34,442 bases of DNA from Phallusia fumigata (lineage: Eukaryota; Chordata; Ascidiacea; Phlebobranchia; Ascidiidae): positions 1-34,442 of the forward strand of contig QXVZ01016293.1 of NCBI GenBank assembly GCA_008931825.1, read 5' to 3'. The stretch's first letter is position 1; each line of letters starts with the position of its first letter. The notes under the pieces were generated by a model. It ran no database searches, was not told the origin of the DNA, and worked only from the letters and a program-made list of their open reading frames with translations. Made by a program: the position numbers and the translations under genes. Below are positions 1-12,300 of the stretch, one piece after another.

Positions 1-200
1 TTTCACAGCACCAGTTATAAAAGTTGTCTTGAAACTGAAAAAAGAAATTATAAAACAGCCAATATCTGTTAATATAGTGACTGTCAATCAACCTATATTT
101 TTAAATCTACTAGTTATGACAACGCCACACATATAAACAGTTTACAACAATTTTTTGGCGTTTTAAATCATATGTGTAGGAAAACTTTTTCTGATTGTAG

Positions 201-335
201 ATTCTCGTATCCACGCAACCGGACAGCATAGCAACGAGCAGTGTCTCGTTGTCAAGGAAGTCACGTGCCAGGACAGCGGTGTTTACTCATGCGAAACGCT
301 TCATGATTCGTCGAAAATTGCCGTGAAAGTTTCAG
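201..335 (+). CDS. Ig domain 1, C-terminal half (obscurin exon)
   Basis: The exon lies between an acceptor at 199-200 (ctgattgtag) and a donor at 336. With codons starting at 203 it reads through to phase 1 and contains the F-strand signature DSGVYSC, typical of I-set Ig domains, followed by a G strand (KIAVKVS). The first half of this domain, with its tryptophan, should be in an upstream exon. Bases 1-200 hold only a doubtful candidate. The following intron (336-916) contains a hAT-like end near 425 (cagtggttctcaaac) and a MITE end at 727-750. Confidence 0.8.
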
Positions 336-3300
336 GTGAAAAAAATTGGTGATATATAGTTAGGAATGTCATATTGTATTATCTTCAACATGTGAAAAAG
401 CAGAATAATTTTTACCAATCAAGACAGTGGTTCTCAAACGTTTAACCGATATTCAAAGGTAAAATGCCTCGAACGGAAATATAGTTCGTATATAGCATGT
501 TTGCATCAGTATATTATGAAGCGAAATCAAGCTCTTTCAATTGTTAAATGTTTTGATTGACAAACCTTCAAACGAAATTCCCCCTTTCAAATACAAAATT
601 CTCCCTCAGTGGGGGAATTCCCCTTTCCCACCAGTTTTGAAATATGTTCTTTGCGCAAATTATCTTTAAATTCACAACAAACGTTTGTAAACTTAAGTAC
701 ACAAGCCATGGACTTTAAAAATAGCTTTATTAAAAACATAACTGCCAGAGCGCTTGTAGATAATGAATCGATTGTATTACAAACGTTTACGCTGATGCAA
801 TTTTGAAATTATGACAAGCGATATTAAAACGTGTGTATTGAAATATTCACTACATACAAGCTATCTGGTAGTTTTGTTTTCACTGAACATTTATAAACAA
901 TATTATTTACTTCCAGAGCCAGTGGTTGAGGTTGTTGAGAAATTGAAAGACTGTGAATGCGAGGATTGTGGAACTGTCAGTTTCCAAGTCAAGTTGTCAC
1001 GAAAACCTAAAGTTTCCCATCAGTGGGTGTTAAACGGAAGAAAACTTCTCAACAACGATGACTGTCTTGTAAGTTCTGCCCGACTTACACATATGTAGCA
1101 CATTTTGTTTGTTGTTTGTTTAAATGTGTTGTGCTTACAGTAAAGTCTACCTGTTTACTAAAGTCCAACTGCTGTTGGCTTATTTTGAAATGTTTAAAAT
1201 TTGTATTAAAGTTATATTGGGTCGAACTCATTCCTGCTGGACAAATGAACCCACAAATGGTCGTGGCAGGGTTTGAACCAACGACCATAAGTGCAAGGCG
1301 ATTTTGTCATATTGTAATTCATTTTTTGCGCCCAATTAAGCGACGTGTTTGTTTTTGATCGCTAAGTGCGCTACAACAGTATGTGTGTAAACCAGCCCTT
1401 TTGTAGTTTGTAACGGTAAGCCTACAAGACGTAGATAAGTTAAGTAGTGAGAATATTAACATGGCACCCAAGGTCATTGATATTGACATAATTTGTTAAC
1501 TTTCACACTGCGTTCATAAGGTTACCTCCCCTGTTTTATCTTGTACATTTACGTAGAAGTCATTTTAGGCATCAGAATATGCACAAATGGTATATTTATA
1601 TCTTATTGTTCAGATGACTTGTAATGAAAATCTCTACTGTGCCACGCTAAGGAACTTGACAGCCAAGGATAGCGGTGGAATAGAGTTTGTGTGTGGGGAA
1701 GTGAAGGAGAAGGCTTCTCTTCATGTACAACGTAAGCGAACATGTGGATATGAAAAAAGTACTTTAAATGGAGTTTAAGGTTATCTGGCAGTCGTTTATA
1801 GATGAGACAAGCTGTTCATTTTTTTAATGTAGTTTGACGACCGTGATCTGACGAGTTTAGCACTGTTGTGATACAGCAGGGGTCTACAGTTATGTCAAAA
1901 TCTTAATAGCTTCGCGTGCCATGCTGATGACGTCACTGTTTAATCTTTCTTGTATTTTCGCACAAATGTTGCAAGATATTTGTGTTCTTAACAGCGCCAC
2001 CTATAAAGTTCACCAAACGTCTGAATGACGTCACAACCAGCGCCGGATTCGAAGCAATATTTGTGTGTGAGGTGAATGACGATGAAGCCAATGTGCAGTG
2101 GTTCAAAGGTACGTTTTAGTCCTGTTCACATTCAACACCAAATCCTATTAATTTATGCAATGGTAGCTTGCTTTTGCCTGATGACAAAGAAGCTCTCCAA
2201 GTACAGATAGGCCAGGGATGGCCAAGCAAAGCCGCATACAAAAAATCCTGAATTTGATTGAGCCGCAATATAAGAAATTAAGAAACTGATTTATTCACAT
2301 ACAGATTAAGATATATGAAACAAAACTTAAACAAATAACCACAAAAAGCATATGAGATCCGCATACAGAAGCACAAAGAACCGTAGTTGACCACCTGTAG
2401 TATTGAGACCCTTTTCATTCGTATTTCGTTACACAACCAAACGAGCATTGTGTAGTTGTCAAGCTGGAAACTAACTGGAAAAATATTTTCTTGAAAGATG
2501 GCGTGGAAATTAGATCACGTGATCGCTACGTCATCATACAAGAAGGTCGAGTTCGAAAGTTGAAGGTCAAAGACGTGACTTTCGACGACAGTGCGTCATC
2601 GTTTAAATGCAAATCGAGAAATGACGTCACTACATGCTCGTTGCAAGTCGAAAGTAAGTGACAGGATTAAAACAAGGAAATAACTTGACGAAAAATTTGC
2701 TTGAAAGAAAAACAATGTAATTTTGTATTGTAAAAATTTCTAAACAAATTCGATCATGCATGTAAAGACGAAATATTTTTGTAAAAAAATTACCTTATTT
2801 AGGGGATGTCCCTGTCGATAAAAAATGTTTTTCTGCTTAATGCAACAACTACCTAAATTTGACTGAGAATTGAAATTTTAGAACCAATTCTTAGCGTGTT
2901 GGAGGATCTGAGTGACGTCACTGTGATTGAGGGGGAGCGGGCCATCTTTCGTTGTAAGTTGTCCTTGGCCGACGTCGAGGTCATTTGGTTAAAAAACGGG
3001 AAGATTTTGGAGAACGAAAAACACAGGTCAGTGAAAAAATGTGGCGATTTTAATGAATAACTTTAACCGGACGGCTCAGAATCTTAACCAGGTATGAGGT
3101 CTTACAGATCCTAAGGACATTGAATGCATACAGTTTAGATCACTGGTTCTTAACTGGGGTTTCCTGGGTCCATAAATGTGTATCCACTGTTATGGTCTAA
3201 CTTGCGAAAGACGACTAATCGAGAGCAATTCTAGAAACCAGACTACAGGGTATCGAAGTATACGATAACGACACACGTTTGACAACACATATATACATTT

Positions 3301-6300
3301 TATTTACTTCCCATTATGGACTCTGTTTTCATTTGAGGGTGTAAAGAGTATGATTAATGGTAAAGAGTATATTTTAGAATCTTTTTAATATCGCAGATGT
3401 GAGGTGGTAAGCGACGGTTGCACGCACGAACTGCGCATGCGCAAACTCACTACCGCCGACAGTGGCGAAGTGAAACTAGTTGTTGATTGCGACCTGCTCG
3501 ATTGCGCCACCCTGTGGGTAAAAAGTAAGTTACAAGTTACAGTTGTATTTTTAATGATCTTGTAACTATTTCTATACCTAGTTTATTTTATGGAAAGGTT
3601 TCACTTGCTTTACTTACCTTTGGAAAATTGAGAAAAATAAGATTTCGGGAAAAAAACTTTACTTGTTTTGAGTTAATAAAAAGACTTGGCTTGAGTAAAA
3701 AATGGTTGTCTCTAATCTATTAAGAAAAGCGTCTTCACGAGATTCGCAAAATGTTAAATTTGGTTATTTTTTTAACAGGACAAGGAATTTTTTAAAATCA
3801 AACATAGAAATCTGCTGGTTTTTAGTTTTGTTGGAACAGTTTTTTGCGACCATTTAAATTAGGATCCCTTTTAGAAGTTTTCAAGTTTTTTGCAACTTTA
3901 AACTCACCCCCTTTTTATTCCAGAACCACCAGTTCGTTTCACACGTGACTTGCGTGACCAAGTCGTCGATCTTAAAGTGCAGGTAGAAATGATATGCGAG
4001 GTATCCGACCATGAAGCTGAAGTCACGTGGTACAGGAATGACGTAACAGTAAGCACCATTTTGACGTCAATGGATTTTTTTATATGTACCTAACAAACAT
4101 ATGACTTTGATCATAACTTTGCGTCAATTGACTGTTATTGCTTTAGGGTTTTTAATGAGACATTAGTTGTCTTTTCGAATAAACAATATACCTTCATTTG
4201 TACTGATAAAAACCCAAATGCTGATAAACAGCGTGTAATTTTACTCCGTATTTTGAAATCATTAAACGGCTGAATTTTCATTTCTCGTTGCTTTATTGCC
4301 GAAAATACAAACATCTGTCCTTAACCACCACCCTGTTTGTAAAAACATGCTTTGAAATGAATTAAAAAACATAACTGCCAGAGTCTGTAGCAAATACATT
4401 GTAAAAATTATAATAATGTAATGGTTTCAACAATAGCTGTTGTCATCATCAGTGCATAATTTTGATTGCACTTTACACAAACTTTGGCCAGTTATGTTTT
4501 TTATTAAGCACCTTTTCAAATCCGTATATTGTGTTGCTTTGCTTCGAAATGTATTGAATATGTTCAGATACACAACTTTTAAATAGTCTCAATAAAAAGA
4601 TACAAACCTCTACTTGTGTGTGAAGCTGTTTCGACAATCAAAGATTCCCGATGTTGATAACAGCATTTATTAAAACGTAAAAGATGTTTTTCACACAAGT
4701 ACTGGCTTGTATCTTCTTATTAAAGATGTATTTTAAACGCATTTATCATTGTTATGTCTATTTAATTGACATTTTTACCATTTGTGTTTACAACGGCGTT
4801 AAAAGGAATTCGTTTCAGGTGGAAGAAGCACAGAAGTCGACTGACCTTAACATCAAAACCCACACTGAAGGTTGCAAGCGATTCCTCGTCATATCACGTG
4901 CTCTCATGCACCACGAAGCACGCTACTCATGCGTGACAGAGGATGGTAACCGCACATCTGCTGAGCTATTTATCAAAGGTAGCTTGGAAAGTGAATACAT
5001 TGTAATGCAAATGTAGCAAGAATCGCTGTTGTCATCATCTGTGCATTATTCTATTTCAATTGACACAAAAAGGGATATAATATGCGATTGTGTTAATGTT
5101 TTTTTTCAGTGCCACCCTTAACGCTTGTTAGACCTCTCAGTGACGTCAGCAAGTACATAGGCGATGACGTAGAGTTCGTGGTTGAACTTTCGATGGCGGA
5201 TATAGAGGGGGAATGGCTTTTGGACAGCGAACCAATAAAAGCGGGCAAAAAGGTGAATTTCAGAATGTGTAGCTAGTAAATTCCCTGGAAATTTTATTGT
5301 CTAATACCAGATACTTTGCTGCACTGTCTGTGTCTATTCCGTTACGTGTATGCTGCAAGATAAGTGCATGAAATGTTACAGGTCAAAACAGCAATCAACG
5401 AGGAACGAAAAACCTTGAGCTTGAAAGACGTTCAACAATCGGGAATTATTACATACCGCGTCAACAAACAAGTGACATCGACATGCCGACTCGATGTGCG
5501 GGAACGCCCGGTGGCAATAGAGAGACGCCTGTCTGACGTCAGAGCACGTGAAGGCAGTGACGTCACATTTGAATGTTATTTCTCAAAACCCGATCTTCAG
5601 GTAAATTAAAATCCACAAATATTCCGTTACAACAAACGTAATTCGAAAATTCATCATGCAGGTCACGTGGTTTATGGATGACGAGGAGCTGACGTCAGAC
5701 GAGAAGTTCCGCATCGACACGGATGGCTGCACACAGCGCTTACGTGTCAGTGACGTCAGATATGATGACGAGGCAAATTACTCGTGTAGATACAAACACA
5801 GAAGGTCGGTGTCACTTAATGTCTGGATTTAATCTTTGAATACCCGGGTTTGTGAATTTTTACCCAATGTAGCAACTCATGCCAGTTTATATTATTGGTC
5901 TAACACAGTATTTCTCAAACTTTTTTCGATGCGACACTTTGAAAAAGTTGTTGGGACTTTCGACCTATCAGCGATAAGAAGTTAACAAAGAGGCTTATTA
6001 TCTAAGTTTTATTTATTGAAACAAAAACAGTTCAGCAACGAAACGGAATTAATGTGAGACGCCCGTGGAAAATTAAAACTACGCTTCCATGGTGTCACAA
6101 CACATAGCTTGAAAGTCACAAAAACAAGATAAAATATCTTTCTTGAAGCCTACTTAAAAGTAACATGGGAATTTATCCGTATTTCCAGGTTGTCATTTAG
6201 CTTTAGAAATGCAATGAATGTGGAATAGTCGGTAAGTTCCACTCTGAAATAATTAACTAATTCGAACAAAACTTTTGAGTTGGCAGATATGTTCATGGCG

Positions 6301-9300
6301 ATGTGCCATCTTGTTTCGTTTAACCCCATAACCCCAGCGGTCACCCTCCAGTTTAACAATCGCTTTATTCTAGAACTTCGGCGGAACTAACTGTTCTGGA
6401 ACCGCGTATTGATCTTATCAAGCCCTTGCGCGATTTCGATGTCTATGAAGGCGACTGTTGTGTTCTCGAATGTAAATTGTCACTTCCAGTGGTGCCGGTA
6501 TCTTGGAATCAGGATGGAAGGCCAATAATGGGAGCAGAAGACCAAGTTGTCAAGGTAAATATATGAACACAAGATAACGATCGAAACGTTTGCAATAAAA
6601 TGTACCGACTGTATACAAGTTTTCTGGCAATTGTGTTTTCAAATAATGTGCTGTAAAATGCACATAAATATGTTTTTGTTGTCAAAGTATTTACAACGCC
6701 AGCACACAGAATTAAGATATTATATTAGTCTCACGGCACATTCATATTAGTCGGAGTGCGAATAATACAATTGATATTGTTAGAGGACTCAAATTCAGTT
6801 GAATACATTGACTAGAAATGGCTGACCTTAGAAATACTTTGCTTAAGACTGGCAAGAAAACTAACCACTTAGCAACACGAGATTGTCCAAAATACATTGT
6901 TGCCCAAAAACAGCAAATGCTAATTTAAAACTTGAGATAAGTTTCGAATTTTTGCTCTCTATTCCTCTTTGGGTCAACACACAAATAAATACTGTGAAGA
7001 CTCACCTGCGGTACTGTAAAAAGCGTTTGTCACCTTATAGGTTTCATGGGTAAGCAAAATACATGCCTGAAAACCCTGTTGCTTTGAGATTTGGACGCTG
7101 CAGTGCTTCAATACACTGTGAATGAGCTGTGAAACTAACGGAAGATTAAATACAAGTTGCAAATGTTGAATTTCGTCTAAAACGATACCAATTTTTAAGC
7201 ACTTTTTCTAGCACTGTATTTCAGGTTTGTAAGAGAGATGTATTTCGGTAATTTTGTTTTGACAGGGAGAAGAATCCGTCACCCACATTCTGACATTAGA
7301 AAATCTAAGCAGGTCTTCATCCGGTTCTTACTCTCTTGTTTGTCTCAACAAAACATTAACTACTTCTAAGGTAAATTTTTACACTATTTCACTTAGAACT
7401 AAAATTCAAATTAAATTCATGTTTCTCTGGAATAAGTATCGTTATTCTTTATTCACTTTGTGGTGAATATAGATTCAAGTTTCGCCAAAGCCAATCGCGG
7501 TCGTCTGCCCGCTCTATGACGTCACAATCCAAGACGACCAGGAGTTAGTTCTGGAATGCGAATTCTCGAAACCCTGTACAAACGTTAAGTGGACGCATGA
7601 AGGTCGTGAAATAAAGGTAGCTCAAAGAATTCTTATTTCCTGAACGCATTTTAGGCCATGTAGATATCGCAAATAAATTACAAAATCGTAACATAAAGTA
7701 GTTACACGACGAGTGTTACTGTCATTGCCTTAACCAGATGTGGGCAACTATTTTTTCTATGGCTACATAAGAAACATAAAATATTGTTGAAAGCCTTAAG
7801 GCCCAAATCGATTCTGCTCTACATTAATTGATGAAAAGCATTAAATGGCATTGTTTTGACAAGCTGAATGTATGTGATGGCTAAGCAAATAAAAGTGAGC
7901 TTTGACAAAAATATCGTTTATCTAATCTAACTATAACATATAACATGTGTTTATTTGATAATTCCAAATCTGCTTAAACGGGTCAGTCAGAGTCGAGCAA
8001 AGGGTCGTATGTGGCCCGAGGGGCGTACACTGCCCAGTTCTAGCCCCAACTTTCTTGGTGGTCTGCTACGTTTGAAACCGAAAAAAGACAATATTTTGAT
8101 ACATATGGAAGTAGCGTATGAGGTAGATGCCACTCAGCTTTCTTAAGTTTAAAACTTAAAACTGAACTCCATCTATATCGGCATTTCCAAGCAGGACCTT
8201 ATCTGTGTATAAATATTTCAACTGCATCTTTTTTGAAGAAATCGTCACGAATTTTGGTTGAAGACGATCACTTGGTTCATCAACTGAAAATCAAATCCCC
8301 AGAATGGAATGATTCTGGTCGTTATTGTTGTGTTGTTCCAAACCATTGTGAAACCTCTTGTCGTGTCATAGTGGAACAATGGAAAATCGCCTTGGTGCAA
8401 AGTCTTCCTAAATCCAAATCGTTTTCCGAAGGTAATGCTCTCAAGCTTTGTTTTTTATTCTTTAATGTTAATATCCTGTGCTCGTTTAACTAAACTGATA
8501 TCAATTCAATTTCGTTTTACTCGTTCGAGCGCTCTGTCAGGATTTGAATAAAATGACAAAAGTTTTGTGTGTGACTGTTAATAAAAGTTTCTCAATGAAC
8601 AAAATATTTAAAAACAAACTTATATATTCGGCATCAAAGGTAATTTACATCTTTGAAGATTTTGTTTTGCAATTAAAAAGTTCAAACAAATTCATACAAA
8701 TCTATTTGAGGTGTGATTAAAAACAAAGCTTAAACTATCACAACTAAACAACAAGTTTATAAAATACAACACTTCACTAGGCGACGAAGGTCAGTTCATA
8801 GTTAAATTTTCCACCCACGTGCAACCCGATGAAGTGACGTGGTTTGTCGATGAGGTCAAAGTCGATGACGTGTTTGCGGCGGAGAACATGACGTCAGTTC
8901 GTCATTCCCACTGTGCGTCAAGTTTGGTCATAGAAAAAGCTGATTTGCGATGGAAAGATGTGGCCGTATCTGTTACTTGTAGAAACGTGGCAGCAAGGTA
9001 CGATTACTTATTGTAATAATATTTTAAATAGACAACAAAGGTTTTATTCAATAGACATTTGGTGTAGTTCGTGTTTTTTTCTGTGATATGTTTGTCCATG
9101 TGAAATGCAATAAATGTCAGTTATACTAGTAAACAGTAATGACATGACATTGTCCTAAAACCCAAGGTTTTAATAAACAAACACTTGTTTTATAGCTCGA
9201 AGTTTTATAGAACATGTGAGTCTGTTGGTAAAGGTATCCACGTCAGTTGCAAAACTTGTAAACAGTAACAAAGGCATGAAACACTTTGAACGTTATTTGA

Positions 9301-12300
9301 CTATTTGACTTTTTTTAACAAGTTCACATAAATTAGTGTAACTTAAGTTTGACTGACATCGTATTTAATTTACATTCCAAACAAACAACAGGACAAGCAA
9401 CACTAAAGCCATGTCCGCTATTTTCAACAAAAGTGCTTCTTAACCTTTTCCATATCGGTACCCATTTGAAATCACCAAGCATTTCGTACCCCCTTCTGTT
9501 TTGTTTTTCCAGCAAGTGATTAATGTTCTTATGTTTAAATGCTAAACAGTTTTTGTTTGGATGTTACAGATATAATGTAACTTAGTATCTATATAATTGG
9601 CGTTAATGATTCAGTAACCTCGTACCCTCTCGAAACAGATCGCGTAACCCCTGAACCTGAACCTGAACTAAACCATTCAGTGTGCGATGAATTAACAATT
9701 TTCTTATTACGTCACAGTTGCATAATTGACGTCATCAGACTTCCCCCCTCCCCACAATGCATCGGTGTCACCCAAGATGGCCTTCACGTAAAACTTGCCT
9801 GGAAGGAACCACGTGACCTCGGCGGTTGTGACGTTATTGATTACGTCATCCAAGTGAAGGCGGTCGATGAGTGGGAGGTGGCCGATTGTTGCGTCACAAT
9901 GCCACGAAATAATGATGACATAATAGATGGGCTAGTGAAGGGATTAACAGCAGGAATTACATATTGGCAAGTAAAAGTGTTATTCAGTTGCTAGTTTTAG
10001 GATCTTATCTGGAATTATGAGTAAGGGTGTTGATTCTAAAAATAGGAAACTGTTCCCAAATGGGTTGACGGTTTAGCAGGTTGCTATGGTTGCTTCAGGG
10101 TGTGTTTCGGAATTGTGCTATGCTTGCATACAATGTATAGTTGGGCCTGGTTTGTGGTGCATACGTTACTTTCCGTCCTAATAAAAGGCGTTCCAATACA
10201 AGTAAATGACGTGTTTTGCAGCTGTTGACAGGACATTGGCCGTTTAGGCTAGTGTAGCCAAATTACGGCACTCTAGCTGCGCGGATGGGACCTTACAGGT
10301 CGAAACAGTGTGCACTGTCTGCAGCTCACAAATCATTATTGGTTTATTAATCTTCCTAATCATCAAATTACCCTTTTTTTTACATCAACTTATGAGCTTT
10401 CCATGTTTGAGCAATACGTTTTGAAAATTGAAAAAACTTTCCATTTTTTGTAGGTGTCGCGTTGCCGCAATCACGGAGCATGGAACTGGTGAGTTTAGTG
10501 AGTTTGAGGAAACTTTCACTCCTGAGGAACCTCTCATCTTCTCCAACGAGCTTGAAGATCTTGTGGTGGAGGAAGGAGAAAGCTTGGAGATGTGGTGTGA
10601 GGTGATGAAGCCTCCCTGGATATATCGGGGGTTCCCAATTGAATCCCATTCCCACTTTTCAGTGGTCCACAACCTCTTTTAACGCATTTCCCCCCTCTGC
10701 CTTTTTTGGAACTTTTCATTCCTATTGTACAAGACAAGAAGTGAAATTAAGTAATAATTGAAGGTTTAAAACCACTGGTCTGCTAATCAAGAAATTATAC
10801 ACTTATCGTGAATAACCTGACCATAAAATGGAAAACCTTCTGATTTTTGCGTCGCTATTCCGAGTCATTCCTGATGATGATAACAGCGTTTGTCGAAACG
10901 TAGAAAATGTTTTACACACAAGTACTGGCTTGTATCTCCTTTTTAAAAACCCTCCCCTTTCCTCAAAAACTTGCTCTCTGGTTGTGAACCACTGCTCTAG
11001 GGGTTTTCCGGGGGCCAGTAGCTAGGGCCTTCACTGATTTGTAATGTAGAAACTGTTGCAAAAACCTGTTTTAAAGTTGAATAGATACTTTTGGCGAGCA
11101 GGTCACAAGTGTTAAGGGTCTCTGTGAGGGTTAACCAGTCATGAAAAGTAAAAGCCACTGAAATAAACTGAGGATGGCGCTTAAAATTAACCAATGATAA
11201 TTACATTCTTGTAGACCTGTAATACTTTATGTGTAACTTGTTGTTACTTAGCGTGAGTTCAGTTTAATAATTCTTTTTGCAGCTTTCACGCCCCAGCAAC
11301 GTTGAAGCTGTATGGACTCGTGATGACGTCATAATTGGTAACGATGACGACCGCGTCAGCTTCTACTCTTATGACGACACAAGAGAGATTGTCATTGAAC
11401 CTATTTCATGCGATGAAAGCGGAGTGTACAAGTAAATCGATTTTGGAATTAAAAACAATCTTATGTTTAGTTTTTTCCCGGATAATTTTGTTTTTTGCGA
11501 AATTCAAGCATACCTTTTACGAAATGGCAGTTGTGGAGTCGTGTCGTAATTGCCTGAAAATAAAAAATTTTTTTCTGTCAAAATAATCCAGATGTTCGAA
11601 ATCGAAGCATTTTTTAATCGCCGGTGTAGTAATTTTAATTACAAGACTTTCCCAAGCGATTCAATTTACTGCCTTTAATTAAAACTGTCAGGAAATAAAA
11701 GGGCGTCCATGGCAGAAATATCGTACCACTTCACACAATGCTACAAAAATCCTAAAGGCAATTTCAAGAATCATGCTTGAAAAAGAAAAAAAAGACATTA
11801 AATATATAGTTGAGAAAAAATGACTTATTTCAGGATGTTTTTTTAAATATGCTGACTTTTACGCAGATGCAACGTTGGCAACATTACGTCATCGTGCCAC
11901 GTGACCGTCAACCCGTTACCTATCGTGTTCCTACGTCAGCTGAATGACGTCATAATCGTTCAGGGCAATGAACTGGAGTTGACTTGTGCTTTGTCAGCAA
12001 GTTGCGAGAATGTGAAATGGTTAAAAGATGGAGAAATCTTAAACACGGTAAATGTTTTTTAATGGAACATCATATATCTCACCATAAAAATGTTAAAAAT
12101 TTTGGAAATTTTTTTGAACAGTAAAAGATTTGCAACATTGTAAATGGAATACTGTTTTTGTCCTTTAGGTAATAATGCGAAATCATTTTTGGTTAAAAGT
12201 GTCAATCAATATATTCCACATAACTCATGGAGGTTTTGCGATTGTAAAACCGAAAGGATATAGGTTTAATTCTGTTTTAGCGGATATCATTTGCGCCCAA

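Noticed and set aside
9-130. Possible first half of Ig domain 1 after the AG at 7-8, reading PVIKVVLKLKKEIIK
   Set aside because: It has no B-strand cysteine, no tryptophan motif and no convincing donor before the stop. It may be chance, so it was not annotated as an exon.
6150-6359. Minus-strand open frame of 69 codons in an intron, possibly a hAT transposase remnant
   Set aside because: No transposase motif could be recognised and the open length is unremarkable for AT-rich intron DNA.
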